From contig NZ_JAGYPF010000003.1 in the NCBI RefSeq assembly GCF_018343535.1, forward strand, positions 856,580 to 920,579: a stretch of 64,000 nt of DNA, read 5' to 3'. Positions 10,096 to 20,562 of this stretch are shown in pieces. Under the pieces are notes generated by a model, which was given only the letters and a program-made list of their open reading frames with translations, did not search any database and was not told the DNA's origin. The DNA comes from Neobacillus rhizophilus. Its GTDB lineage: Bacteria > Bacillota > Bacilli > Bacillales > Cytobacillaceae. How positions within the stretch are numbered: position 1 is the first letter of the stretch; the number at the start of each line of letters is the position of its first letter. The translations under genes and the position numbers were made by a program.

Positions 10096-10118
10096 AAAGG
10101 GCTTATTAAGTCCCTTTT
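10096..10118 (+). terminator. possible terminator after MEDS remnant
   Basis: AAAGGGCTTA faces TTAAGTCCCTTTT in a near-perfect hairpin. It lies in the otherwise gene-free 9858-10353 gap. Confidence 0.35.
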
Positions 10119-10130
10119 CCCCCTTGACAC

Positions 10131-10160
10131 TTGATTATGTAAACTGATTGTGTATATAAT
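10131..10160 (+). promoter_or_regulatory. promoter of the NCS1 permease gene
   Basis: TTGATT (10131-10136), an 18-base spacer and TATAAT (10155-10160). A nearby TTGACA at 10124 is too far from this -10. The leader to the gene is about 190 bases and includes an AAGGAGG site at about 10313 in front of a five-codon ORF. Confidence 0.5.
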
Positions 10161-10353
10161 AATATAGTTGCAGACAAACGCAGTCTGCGAAATCGGATAT
10201 ATTTACTTTTTCTAAAATAATAATTTGCTCAAAAAAACACATTCTATTGCCCCCTGAAACAAGCATTCAATCTTGAAAGGGTGCTAGATTGAATGTGAAA
10301 TTAAAATGCAAGAAGGAGGTAGGATGTTAGGAGCATCATGAAAGGATGATTAC

Positions 10354-11787
10354 ATGAGTGTAGATCAAACTAAAGGTCTCCAAGAAGAAGAAAAAGACGA
10401 TTATACATTTGATAAGGTTCCGGTAGAAAAACGGAATATGGGTTGGTTTAGCGTAACCAACATAACGTTCGGTATTGCCACTGCGATCTTTTATTTTCAA
10501 ACAGGCAGTGTTATGGCCCTTCAGTATGGTGCAATGAATGCTATTATTTCAGCTATTTATGCCATCGTGATTGCTGGAATCTTAGGTACAGTGATTGCCT
10601 ATTTATCCGCGAAGTCAGGAATGAATGTAAACCTTATGTCTAGGCAAGGGTTTGGCTACATTGGTGCTTCGTTAACTTCATTAATATACGCATCGAATTT
10701 TATTATGTATTGCGCCTTTGAAGGTATGATTCTCGTTTCCGCAGTTCATGCATTTTTCCCCGCAATTCCACTCTGGCTTTTAATTATCGTTTTTGGGTCC
10801 ATTGTCATCCCGCTAAATTGGTTTGGTATTAAACAATTAGATAAATTACAAAAATGGTCATTACCGATCTTTTTTATATTTTTAATTGCTATCATCATTG
10901 TCGCAGCCAATATACCGTCTCAATTTGATGGTCACTTTTGGACTTATATGCCAGAAGGTGTACAGATAGGTGGAACAGGTTTACTATTATGTATCGGAAT
11001 GCAGCACGGGATTATGGGATTAACCGCCTTAATTGCGTCAGATTATGCGCGTTTCCTTAAACCAAAAGATATTAAACTTGGATCCATTATGATCGGATTT
11101 ATTCCGCAAATTTTCTGTTTTGGTGTCATGGGCTTACTTGGAATATGGTTTGGTGTCCGGTTAGCTGAATCGAATCCGGGGGTTTATATTGTCACCATTC
11201 TTGGACTAGGTGGAGTCGCTTTTACGTTGTTAACACAATTACGTATTAACGTTACAAATATTTATAGTGCTTCCCTGTCATTGTCCAATTTTTTCGAGAA
11301 TGTATTCCATTTCAAACCTGATCGTCACTTTTGGGTTGTTGTCTCAGCAGTCGTATCAATTGCGCTCATGCTTGGCGGTATATTAGATTATTTAGGTAGT
11401 GCAATGACATTCCAAGGGGTTCTCTTAATGGCATGGGCTGCTATTTTAGTTACAGATGCATTAGTCGTGAAGAAGTTGTTGAAAATTGGACCGAAAGAAT
11501 ATGAAGCGAGACAGGAAAAATTATATAAATGGAATCCAGTTGGGGTTGCACCATTAATTATCTCAAGTGTTCTTGGAACGATTGCTGGATTAGGGTACAT
11601 GGGAACGTTCCTGCAAAATACAGCAACTTTCTTTGCAGCCATACTAGCCTCATTCCTCACTGTTGCAATAGCTGTCTATACGAAGGGGAGATACTACAGT
11701 AAAGCGCCTGAGGAAATAAAGGTAAAACGTAAAAAAGAAAAAGAGAGAAAAAGTCCAACATTCACAAAGGAAATACCAGTTGAATAA
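10354..11787 (+). CDS. NCS1-family nucleobase:cation symporter (cytosine/purine permease type)
   Basis: 477 residues, about 12 hydrophobic segments, charged N- and C-termini. The N-terminal block 'VPVEKRNMGWFSVTNITFG' and the first-helix region match the NCS1/CodB family, which imports cytosine, purines, allantoin, hydantoin or related compounds with H+ or Na+. Start chosen by AAAGGATG seven bases upstream of ATG. No catabolic partner lies next to it, so the substrate cannot be assigned. The gene is monocistronic, ending in a shared convergent terminator. Confidence 0.88.
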   Translation: MSVDQTKGLQEEEKDDYTFDKVPVEKRNMGWFSVTNITFGIATAIFYFQTGSVMALQYGAMNAIISAIYAIVIAGILGTVIAYLSAKSGMNVNLMSRQGFGYIGASLTSLIYASNFIMYCAFEGMILVSAVHAFFPAIPLWLLIIVFGSIVIPLNWFGIKQLDKLQKWSLPIFFIFLIAIIIVAANIPSQFDGHFWTYMPEGVQIGGTGLLLCIGMQHGIMGLTALIASDYARFLKPKDIKLGSIMIGFIPQIFCFGVMGLLGIWFGVRLAESNPGVYIVTILGLGGVAFTLLTQLRINVTNIYSASLSLSNFFENVFHFKPDRHFWVVVSAVVSIALMLGGILDYLGSAMTFQGVLLMAWAAILVTDALVVKKLLKIGPKEYEARQEKLYKWNPVGVAPLIISSVLGTIAGLGYMGTFLQNTATFFAAILASFLTVAIAVYTKGRYYSKAPEEIKVKRKKEKERKSPTFTKEIPVE

Positions 11788-11923
11788 TGCAAAAAAAGTA
11801 ATTGATACAGGTTTGATCAAAGTTCCTGCATTGATACTTAGGACCTTTTCTTGTGCGATGACCATCTCTTAAATGGAGAGTTTTGGTATATAAGTCCTAA
11901 TACTAGTTGAATAGGCTATCAAA

Positions 11924-11980
11924 AGAGACTGACCCAAAAGGTCGATGAATACGACTCTTTTGGGTCAGCCTCTATTTTTT
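11924..11980. terminator. bidirectional terminator
   Basis: AGAGACTGACCCAAAAG pairs with CTTTTGGGTCAGCCTCT around a 16-base loop, followed by ATTTTTT. It separates the convergent permease and beta-glucosidase genes. Confidence 0.8.
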
Positions 11981-12003
11981 GTTAATCTAGATATTTATTT
12001 AAT

Positions 12004-13503
<1,500 letters not shown>

Positions 13504-13596
13504 TCATTTCCTTTCTAAAATGAAGACTATGGGTTCAAATATAATTTTCTCTCCTTACGATCATTGTAAAATGAGTATGTGAAATCATTATGAATG

Positions 13597-13620
13597 AAAA
13601 AAGCCCAAAATAAGTTGGGC
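13597..13620 (-). terminator. terminator between IIA and GH1 genes
   Basis: On the minus strand GCCCAA, a 6-base loop and TTGGGC are followed by TTTTTT. It would end or attenuate transcripts from the PTS genes before the GH1 gene. Confidence 0.55.
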
Positions 13621-13729
13621 AATTAAAGAATGACAGACATTTTTTCAGTTACAATTTACTTTTTCAACCATGCGTTTTGCAAGGCTGCCAACAATGTTTA
13701 ACTTTTAATTGTCCTGGGAGGATTTTGCT

Positions 13730-14050
13730 TTAATCCTTTTTGATTAGTTTATGCAAATCGATGATTTCTCTTGCCAAATCTTTAAGCGTCATCGAAGTCA
13801 TCAAATGGTCTTGGGCATGAACCATAATAAGAGGAAGATCGAATTTCGCTCCGCCTGCTTCTTTTTGGATTAATTCCGTTTGAAAATGATGTGCTTCATT
13901 GAAGGCTGCATCTGCTTCGGTTAGTTTCGCTTCCGCTTCATCAAATTTGCCTTCTTTAGCTACATACATTGCTTCCATCGCCAAGCTTCTTGCATTGCCT
14001 GCATGAAGGATTAATTGAAATGCAAGATTGTAAAGTTCTTCTTTATTCAT
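13730..14050 (-). CDS. licA: PTS lactose/cellobiose-family IIA component
   Basis: 106 residues, typical for the lactose/cellobiose IIA family. It is helical, and the phospho-accepting His lies in 'IMVHAQDHLMT' near residue 78. It takes phosphate from HPr and passes it to IIB. It follows the IIC gene by about 230 bp that hold a weak hairpin (14241-14272) resembling a decayed copy of the CTGTC repeat family. The symbol follows the B. subtilis lic naming by family and operon content. Confidence 0.9.
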   Translation of the reverse strand: MNKEELYNLAFQLILHAGNARSLAMEAMYVAKEGKFDEAEAKLTEADAAFNEAHHFQTELIQKEAGGAKFDLPLIMVHAQDHLMTSMTLKDLAREIIDLHKLIKKD

Positions 14051-14277
14051 AATTAACAGCCTTTCATTTGATTTACTTGAAAAGGAAATTCCCCTCTCCT
14101 GCCAATTTTAGATTAATATGAAAATCTAGAAATATCCACGGTTAGGTAAATAGAGCTGTGATTTTCTACTATCTCATCCAAAAAAATTTTCCGATACTGT
14201 CAGAAGGCGAATGACCTTTATTGTCATATTAATTGGAATGAGACAGGCACTAGTCAAACTAATGCCCCGTCACTTTA

Positions 14278-15618
14278 TTACGCAATATTTTCTTTCGTTT
14301 TACCTGCGTTCATCGCGTCTTCTTCTTTCTTCTTCGCGTTATCATATATTTTGAAGAATGGAAGATAAATTAAGAATGAAATAACAATGTTAACTACATT
14401 CATGATGGCACCTGAAATATGTCCGCCACTGGCAAGGTATCCTGAGATAATTGGCGGCATGGTCCAAGGTACTGCAATACCAACTGGTTTTGCGACCAAG
14501 CCCATATCCATTCCAAGGAACGTGACAATAACAGTAACGATGGATGTAACAACGAATGGAATGATCATGATTGGGTTTAACACGATCGGCATACCAAAGA
14601 TTAATGGTTCGTTAATGTTAAAGATACTAGGAGCAAATGCCAAACGACCAAGACTTTTCATTTGTTGGGATTTGGCAAACATTACCATCGAGAGAACCAA
14701 ACCAAATGTTACGCCCGTTCCACCGATGTGGATGAAATTATCCCAGAATTGTTGTGTAACAATGTGTGGTAGTGGTTGGCCCGCTTGATAAGCTGTCATA
14801 TTGTCACCCATTGCACCAAACCAAATTGGTTCCATTACACTTTTAACGATGTTTGTACCGTGTAATCCAGTAGACCATAGTATCGTTACGAATAATTCGG
14901 CTACTATCGTTCCTCCTAGAGTAAGACCTACCAATTTCAGCGGGTCACCTAAAAGGGTCGTAACTAAGCCGTTGATACTTGCATAAGGTGTCATTTCAAC
15001 AAGTAAACGGATGACCCAAACTACTAAAAGAACAATAAATCCAGGAATTAATGCTGCAAATGATCGGCCAACACTTGGAGGTACACCTTCTGGCATTTTA
15101 ATCACAATATCTTTCTTGACGACCCAACGATAAATTTCAGTTGATAAAATAGCAAAAAGTAACGCAACAAACAAACCTTTACTGCTTAAGAAAGCTTTTG
15201 AAATAGCACCAGTTACCAAAACTCCTTCTGTAGCTCCAGCTGGAGTAAATGAGAAACTAAATGGTGTTGTTAATAAGAAAGCAGCAACTGATATAGTAGC
15301 TGCACTCATCGCGTCAAGCTTATAGCTTTCCGCTAATCGGTAAGCTACCGCGAACGCCGCAATAAGTGACATGATATTGAACGTTGCATCTACTGGATAA
15401 CTTAATTTAGCAGCCCATGTTGGACCAAAAATAGAAGCCATCCAATCTGCATAACCTGGAATTGGCAAGTTAGCTATGATTAAGAAAAATGAACCAATAA
15501 CAATGAATGGCATCGTCGCAATGAGCCCATCACGAAGAGCCAATAAGTGCCTTTGCGCACCAATCTTTGCTGCAACAGGCATAACTTTTTCTTCAAGAAT
15601 GCTGTTGAATTTACCCAT
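14278..15618 (-). CDS. licC: PTS cellobiose/lichenan-family IIC permease
   Basis: 446 residues with about 10 membrane segments, the usual length for a lactose/cellobiose-type IIC protein. 'LIATMPFIVIGSFFLIIANLP' near the start and the conserved 'FNINEPLIFGMPIVLNP' loop fit the family. It imports the beta-glucoside while IIB phosphorylates it. AAAGGGGAAAAAT precedes the ATG, 21 bp after the IIB stop, so the two are co-transcribed. Confidence 0.92.
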   Translation of the reverse strand: MGKFNSILEEKVMPVAAKIGAQRHLLALRDGLIATMPFIVIGSFFLIIANLPIPGYADWMASIFGPTWAAKLSYPVDATFNIMSLIAAFAVAYRLAESYKLDAMSAATISVAAFLLTTPFSFSFTPAGATEGVLVTGAISKAFLSSKGLFVALLFAILSTEIYRWVVKKDIVIKMPEGVPPSVGRSFAALIPGFIVLLVVWVIRLLVEMTPYASINGLVTTLLGDPLKLVGLTLGGTIVAELFVTILWSTGLHGTNIVKSVMEPIWFGAMGDNMTAYQAGQPLPHIVTQQFWDNFIHIGGTGVTFGLVLSMVMFAKSQQMKSLGRLAFAPSIFNINEPLIFGMPIVLNPIMIIPFVVTSIVTVIVTFLGMDMGLVAKPVGIAVPWTMPPIISGYLASGGHISGAIMNVVNIVISFLIYLPFFKIYDNAKKKEEDAMNAGKTKENIA

Positions 15619-15639
15619 TTTATTTTTCCCCTTTTTTTA

Positions 15640-15948
15640 TTATTTGTTATTTACTAAATTTATAGCTGTTTTTAGAACTTCCGGGCCATTGCACGTACCG
15701 TAGTGGACTGGATTGATCGCATCGACTGGAATGCCTTTTTCTTCACCTAACTGTTTCATTTTTGGAAGCAGGAATCTTACTTGCGGTCCTAAAAGAAGGA
15801 CATCAGCGTTGTCAATGTGTAGGTTGACCTGATTGGCTGGAACTGCCCAGATTTTCCCCTCTAAACCTTGCTCTTGGGCTGCTTTCTCCATCTTGGTCAC
15901 AAGCAGACTTGTACTCATCCCCGCAGCACAACATAGTAAAATATTCAT
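15640..15948 (-). CDS. licB: PTS cellobiose-family IIB component
   Basis: 103 residues from the ATG at 15948, preceded by AGGAGGA; an upstream in-frame ATG at 16002 lacks a ribosome site. '[17 protein letters not shown]' carries the phospho-Cys and the P-loop-like turn of lactose/cellobiose IIB proteins. First gene of the IIB-IIC-IIA-GH1 operon. Upstream are a palindrome and a cre-like site that probably hold the activator and CcpA sites. Confidence 0.9.
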   Translation of the reverse strand: MNILLCCAAGMSTSLLVTKMEKAAQEQGLEGKIWAVPANQVNLHIDNADVLLLGPQVRFLLPKMKQLGEEKGIPVDAINPVHYGTCNGPEVLKTAINLVNNK

Positions 15949-16038
15949 CGATTTATTCCTCCTATTATCTATAAAAGTTATTTTTAAAAAACAATGAGCC
16001 AATTAATCTAAACAGTTTAATTTGGCGACTGTTTTAAG

Positions 16039-16053
16039 AGTGATTCAATCACT
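16039..16053. promoter_or_regulatory. 15-bp palindrome in PTS operon leader
   Basis: AGTGATT, central C, AATCACT: a perfect palindrome about 90 bp before the IIB start. It is on the transcribed side of the larger palindrome and may be another operator or part of the promoter region. Confidence 0.3.
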
Positions 16054-16071
16054 TTATGTTTATAGTTTATG

Positions 16072-16087
16072 TTGAAAGCGTTTAATT
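16072..16087. promoter_or_regulatory. cre-like site of PTS operon
   Basis: TTGAAAGCGTTTAATT matches the cre consensus with two mismatches at the 3' end. Its position between the operator-like palindrome and the IIB start fits glucose repression through CcpA. Confidence 0.4.
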
Positions 16088-16099
16088 TTACAGAAAGGA

Positions 16100-16123
16100 T
16101 TTTTCCGTTACGTAACGGAAAAA
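16100..16123. promoter_or_regulatory. 24-bp perfect palindrome, probable LicR-type operator
   Basis: Half-site TTTTTCCGTTAC followed directly by its exact complement. It lies about 150 bp upstream of the IIB gene, just after the terminator of the activator gene, where a LicR/MtlR-type activator would bind. The assignment rests on position and symmetry. Confidence 0.55.
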
Positions 16124-16182
16124 TGGATGGACACTAAAAGTTATGTAAACTCATTATCCTCTGATAATATGCCCATAACCTT

Positions 16183-16212
16183 AAAAAGGGGTACTCCTTT
16201 TGGAATACCCCC
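16183..16212 (-). terminator. terminator of the licR-like gene
   Basis: On the minus strand GGGGTATTCC, a 4-base loop and GGAGTACCCC are followed by TTTTT. It separates the activator from the PTS operon, so the operon needs its own promoter. Confidence 0.75.
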
Positions 16213-16261
16213 AATCTATTTCTATTAAATGGCTTCTTCGTTAAGATTCATTTCCTATCAG

Positions 16262-18187
16262 TTAAGATTTATTTAAAATCTTTATAATTTCTTCAGCTGA
16301 TTTACTCTTTAGAATTTTTTGGACCTTTGTACTGTTTTCAATTAAAGCAATGAGCCTTTGATACATTTTTTCCAGATCACCCTCGGGTTCTTTTCTTATA
16401 TTTAGCAAGCAGATAAATTGAACCATCTGTTTAACTGTCCATTCGATCGGCTTCTTTAATGTACACACGGTCCAAAATGTTTCCTCTGTTTCCGGTGTAA
16501 GTGGATGAGGGATGGCAACAAGATTCCCAAAGCTTGTTGGAGCGAGCGCCTCCCTTTCCAACACCAAATTCACATAATCTTTGGAGACGAGATTTTGTTT
16601 GTATAATTCTTCACACATAAAACGGATGACGCTTTCCTTATCCTCAAAGTCTTTATGAATAAAAACTCTGGACTCATCTATATAGCTCCGTTCCTCGCCC
16701 TCTTTTACAGACGATAAGCCCTTCCGGATATTTGCAATATCCCCTTCGCCCAAAAAGGTATTGACGACTTGTACTGGAACGCCTATATCTACTTTTATTG
16801 GAATTGTACTAATAATAAAATCAAGAGAGGATAGGTCGTATTCTTTTAATTGATAATAGTTGGTTGTAGCCACTATCTCGATTTCATCTTTAAATTCATT
16901 TTGTAAACGATAAAATAACAGCCTTGCACTCCCGATACCAGAAGCACACACTATAATGACCCGTTTTGCCTTTTTCTGCCTTGTCTTCATTCTTTCTAAT
17001 GCCACACCAATATGTAAGGCAATATAGGCAATTTCGTGTTCTCCTACCTCAATCCCCAAATATTCGTCGATACATCTGCTGGCAATGGCTGCCCCCTCAA
17101 AGGCGCTAGGATATTTCCTTTTAATTTCATCTAATAATGGATTCCGAATGTTCATATTGTACCGCAACCTGTTCATTGCCGGCCGAATGTGCAAAGTCAG
17201 CGCTTGAATGAATTCGGAGTCGTCATGAAAATCCCAATTTAATTCAGTTTTCAACCTTTCCAGCATGCAATGAATGATGGTGTCTAACTCATCAAATTTA
17301 CTAAATTCATTCAACGTATTCTTATGAATTAATTTTGTCCCCAACAAATGAACAATAATATAATTAATCTCTGTTTTTGGAAAGTTTAAGCCGGTAAACT
17401 CCTCTACTTCTTTTACAATTTCATTAGCTACTATTTTTTCAAAGGGGTATTTTCCTTCTAAATCGTGTTCGAGGTTTTCAATGACAAATCCTCCTTCAAT
17501 CCTTTTGCATCCAATGGTGATATGGGTTGCCAAATTTTCGAGTGCTATGTCAGATATCTCAATTTTGTATTGATTCACTTTTTTTATGATGATTTCTTTT
17601 ATCTTTTCAAATAGTTTTTCGTCCAATATTTGAAAAGAATGACTGTCAATGTTTAAGCTGCTATTCCGGCTTAAAATATAATTTGAAAAGCATAGCCGTT
17701 TCATATATTCATCGCCTTCGACCTGCGTACCATAATGCGGTCTGGAAACTAACTTCAAGTGATAACGCTCCAATATTTCACGGACGGCTTTTAAGTCATT
17801 TTGAAGCTTAGGCTTGGAAACAAATAGTTCTTCCTCAAGACTTTCTAATTTTATCGGTTCCTTTTCTAATAAAAATCTTTTTAATAAATACGAAACCCGA
17901 TTTTCCTGTTCAGAAAAATGAGATTGATTTTCATCTATCCCATCATTCGCATTCGCATTAAACTCCTTTTCAAATACTTCATAACCCGTTATATGTAATA
18001 AATATCCTTTTCCTCGAACCGATTCAATCATGATTCCTAACGAAGAACATTGTGATTGAAGTTCTTTGATCTCGGTGCGAATGGTTCTGTCACTCACACC
18101 AAGTTCTTTTGCCATCCATTCGGCTGTAACAGGTTCTTTCTCCTTCATTAAAGACAATACGATGTCTTTTTGCCTTTTCGAAACCAT
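16262..18187 (-). CDS. licR: LicR-type PRD-containing transcriptional activator
   Basis: 641 residues, AGGTGGG ribosome site. Order: N-terminal HTH_11 ('EWMAKELGVSDRTIRTEIKEL'-like), a second Mga-type HTH, two PRDs (about 185-295 and 300-405) with conserved His ('LATHITIGCKR', 'LALHIRPAMNR'-like contexts), a IIB-like domain with 'VIIVCASGIGSARLL', and a IIA-like domain with 'LVAIPHPLTP'. This is the architecture of DNA-binding PTS activators (LicR, MtlR), not of RNA-binding antiterminators. HPr and the substrate-specific IIB normally set its activity by phosphorylation. It controls the adjacent PTS operon by inference. Confidence 0.9.
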   Translation of the reverse strand: MVSKRQKDIVLSLMKEKEPVTAEWMAKELGVSDRTIRTEIKELQSQCSSLGIMIESVRGKGYLLHITGYEVFEKEFNANANDGIDENQSHFSEQENRVSYLLKRFLLEKEPIKLESLEEELFVSKPKLQNDLKAVREILERYHLKLVSRPHYGTQVEGDEYMKRLCFSNYILSRNSSLNIDSHSFQILDEKLFEKIKEIIIKKVNQYKIEISDIALENLATHITIGCKRIEGGFVIENLEHDLEGKYPFEKIVANEIVKEVEEFTGLNFPKTEINYIIVHLLGTKLIHKNTLNEFSKFDELDTIIHCMLERLKTELNWDFHDDSEFIQALTLHIRPAMNRLRYNMNIRNPLLDEIKRKYPSAFEGAAIASRCIDEYLGIEVGEHEIAYIALHIGVALERMKTRQKKAKRVIIVCASGIGSARLLFYRLQNEFKDEIEIVATTNYYQLKEYDLSSLDFIISTIPIKVDIGVPVQVVNTFLGEGDIANIRKGLSSVKEGEERSYIDESRVFIHKDFEDKESVIRFMCEELYKQNLVSKDYVNLVLEREALAPTSFGNLVAIPHPLTPETEETFWTVCTLKKPIEWTVKQMVQFICLLNIRKEPEGDLEKMYQRLIALIENSTKVQKILKSKSAEEIIKILNKS

Positions 18188-18405
18188 TTATCTACCCACC
18201 TTTCTTATTGAAAAATCATTTGGTATTTTTTAGTTTGTTCACTTCCCTTGCCATTGACTCCAAAATAAATATAACCGATACTTGAGAAGTATTGTTAGAA
18301 TTGTTATTTTGAGAACAGGCAGGAGTCAGCCTTACACAAATAACGGACTAACTTAGAAAAGCCAAAAACAACTGGCACAATGCCAGTAGAATAATAATTG
18401 CAAAC

Positions 18406-18444
18406 AAAAAACTCTAATAGTATTGAATACTGTTAGAGTTTTTT
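18406..18444. terminator. long hairpin terminator
   Basis: AAAAAACTCTAATAGTATT pairs with an almost exact complement ending in TTTTTT. It lies between the licR start and the 104-residue ORF. A second hairpin, CTGGCA-CAA-TGCCAG, is at about 18371-18386. The rest of 18188-18479 shows nothing else. Confidence 0.65.
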
Positions 18445-18479
18445 CTCATCTTAAATTATGCTACAGATAAGGATCCGGT

Positions 18480-18794
18480 TTAATTTTTTTCATCTCTTTC
18501 TAAATCGATGGTATGGAATCCCTTTTTGATATCGTTTATGATTTCCGGGGATAAGTTGGTGTAGTTTTCTAGGCAAGTTTCTCCTAATTTATAGATTTTC
18601 TTCTCTTTCGTATGTAAAACGATATACTGATATCTTAATGGGGTGCCGCATTCACAGCGGTATGGCTTGTTCCCAAAACCACCGTCTAATACCTCTTTTA
18701 GCACCCAGGAATCCAGTTCTTCTTCTACCTCTGCTTCTGTCATTCCTTCGGATAAGGTAACTAAAGGGTGCAAGAGTGAAACAAAGCAACGCAA
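18480..18794 (-). CDS. small hypothetical protein with Cys-x-Cys element
   Basis: Up to 104 residues from a TTG; an internal ATG at about 18743 ('MTEAEVEEELDSW') could be the true start, though its GAAGG is too close. Visible: an acidic helix, then 'YRCECGTPLRYQYIVLHT' with three residues 'CEC' and a later 'LGETCLENY', which could bind a metal. I do not recognise the family. It is next to an integrase remnant and its start overlaps a hairpin (AAGCAACGCA/TGCGTTGCTT), so its N-terminus may have been rearranged. Confidence 0.45.
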   Translation of the reverse strand: MRCFVSLLHPLVTLSEGMTEAEVEEELDSWVLKEVLDGGFGNKPYRCECGTPLRYQYIVLHTKEKKIYKLGETCLENYTNLSPEIINDIKKGFHTIDLERDEKN

Positions 18795-18822
18795 TACATG
18801 ATGCGTTGCTTATTCTTGTTTA

Positions 18823-19150
18823 TTAGTTAAAAATATTTCTTATACGTTCCTGTCTTATTCTTCCGCTTAGTTGGGCATAAATCCTGATCGTTTCACTTTA
18901 TTTATGACCTAATAAGCTTTGAATAACATCCAAATATGCTCCATTATTCGATAGGTGGGTTGCATAGCTGTGCCTTAGTTGGTGCGGATGTATGTCTTTA
19001 TTGATGCCAGCACGGTGGGAAATCCGTTTGATAATGTATCGCATCTGGGCAATGCTCACTTGATGGGGATCCTGTTCCGTGACAAAAACAGCAGAATCCC
19101 GGTCTTCATGACTATCCAGGTACTGTTTTAACCAAATTTCGCAGCGAACA
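18823..19150 (-). pseudogene. tyrosine recombinase C-terminal remnant
   Basis: Reading the minus strand gives '[19 protein letters not shown]' and '[19 protein letters not shown]', the catalytic HxLRH box of phage/XerC-type integrases, then 'SLLGHK', a stop, and in the same frame 'SETIRIYAQLSGRIRQER'. So the catalytic domain is interrupted by an in-frame stop just before its Tyr, and the N-terminal half is missing. It marks an old integration event in this patchwork region. Confidence 0.75.
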
Positions 19151-19291
19151 TTAATAAGGGTATTTTAAACCATACTCGTTCAAATTTCGATGGGAAATAA
19201 CAACTGGTGATATCGGTGATGGGGGAATAAATGGAACGACAATTGGTTTATACCATGGATTGTAGTGATGCAACAATATGTAGTAAACCAT
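19151..19291 (-). CDS. 46-residue Pro/Tyr-rich small protein
   Basis: ATG at 19291 after GAGAGGATG. The product has a hydrophobic, aromatic first half ('[19 protein letters not shown]') and a Pro-rich middle ('[12 protein letters not shown]'). No family recognised. Similar small aromatic/Pro-rich proteins often occur in spore coats, but that is only a guess. Its stop overlaps the edge of the integrase remnant. Confidence 0.4.
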   Translation of the reverse strand: MVYYILLHHYNPWYKPIVVPFIPPSPISPVVISHRNLNEYGLKYPY

Positions 19292-19584
19292 TAATATCAT
19301 CCTCTCATTCAAAGTTACAGTAAATTATGAGTGTTCATCTAAATATGATTGGATGGATGCCTAGTTTATTAAATTACCAATATTTATATAAAACGGGGTA
19401 TACAACCAACTGTGCAGTATAGTTCACATTAATGGATGCAACATGGAGTTTTCCTTGAAAAAAGGAGCAAAGCTTTTTTCTTCTTCAAGTAACGTAGCAG
19501 TTTAGTGAAAGGAGGAATTCCTAGTCGTTACAATGTTCACTGTATTAATTTCCTATATAATATTTCCAATATGATATAGCAACA

Positions 19585-19615
19585 AAGAAGTGCCCATGCA
19601 GGGACACTTCTTTTC
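19585..19615 (+). terminator. hairpin terminator
   Basis: AAAGAAGTGCCC, loop ATGC, GGGACACTTCTTTT. No clear gene precedes it on the plus strand: 19292-19584 holds only short frames and no supported ORF, so it may serve a lost gene or a small RNA. Confidence 0.5.
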
Positions 19616-19669
19616 ATAAAAAAACATTTTTTTGATGAGATTTACTAACCTCCAAAACAGCTAAAACAA

Positions 19670-19987
19670 CTAAATAAACATCATGCCGCTACACATCATG
19701 CCGCCACACATCATGCCGCCGAAACCCATACCGCCGCACATCATGCCGCCGAAACCCATACCGCCACACATCATGCCACCGCAACGCATACCGCCACACA
19801 TCATGCCACCACAACGCATACCACCACACATCATGCCACCGCAACGCATACCGCCGCACATCATGCCACCGCAACGCATACCGCCAAATATTCTCGGATC
19901 CTGACTCTGAGGACCTATAGGAATTAAATGACCAACTTGGAAATTATCCATTCCTAAAGTTTGAAGTTCATTTTGAAAATTTAGCAT
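19670..19987 (-). CDS. Gly-Met-Cys pentapeptide-repeat protein
   Basis: 105 residues with a clear GAGGAGG site before ATG. A non-repetitive N-terminus of about 34 residues ('MLNFQNELQTLGMDNFQVGH') is followed by 14 uninterrupted pentads of form GGM-x-C, alternating GGMRC and GGMMC, with GGMGF twice and a final SGMMF. That gives about 11 Cys and over 20 Met in 70 residues. No signal peptide. No family recognised. The composition suggests metal (copper-like soft metal) binding or disulfide-crosslinked structure such as a spore coat layer; both are inference. The DNA is a 15/30-bp tandem repeat, so copy number probably varies. Confidence 0.7.
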   Translation of the reverse strand: MLNFQNELQTLGMDNFQVGHLIPIGPQSQDPRIFGGMRCGGMMCGGMRCGGMMCGGMRCGGMMCGGMRCGGMMCGGMGFGGMMCGGMGFGGMMCGGMMCSGMMFI

Positions 19988-20562
19988 TTGTACCTCCTCT
20001 GTTTATTTAATAATTAGGTTAAACTGACTTCTAACAAGAGATTTGAACGAAAAAATTTTGTCAGTTAAGTGTAATTTAGAGTTACTACGTGTACTCTCTT
20101 CAACAAAATATGCTACTTTTAGGTGGCTGTTACTGTTTAAAAAGCCTATTTCAAAGTAAAGTATCATAAAATGTTGTGTCTGGAAGCAAAGATAGTGGGC
20201 TAATTTTATTCAACTTGTTTTAATTCTTAACGAAGGACCTTAATAGGGAAGTTTGATTTTGAATGAAGAAACCCTGTCAACCTTATCTTGTTGGGACCTA
20301 AAGGTGGACTTCTACCCTAGTTTGTATCGGAGCAAAATTGTGAAGTATTAGACTTTATCTAAAGGGTGATTTACTTCAAGAAGACATACTTAAAAAAAAC
20401 GCTCTAAACGGTCTTTTTTCTTTGGATAAAAAACAGTATTCTTTAACAGTGCCTTTCATAAAAAGAAAAGCGGTTTTCCTGCTAGATCACATTTGAATGT
20501 TCCACAATTTCTGTTTATCATGAAGGTGAGGATATGTATTACGTTAAAGCTACTATTTAGAG

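Noticed and set aside
16100..16123. Palindrome as a terminator or antiterminator RNA element
   Set aside because: It has no loop and the regulator is of the DNA-binding LicR type; a separate proper terminator lies upstream.
19683..19904. Pro-rich ORF opposite the Gly-Met-Cys protein
   Set aside because: It is the complement of the repeat tract; only the minus-strand frame has a proper start and ribosome site.
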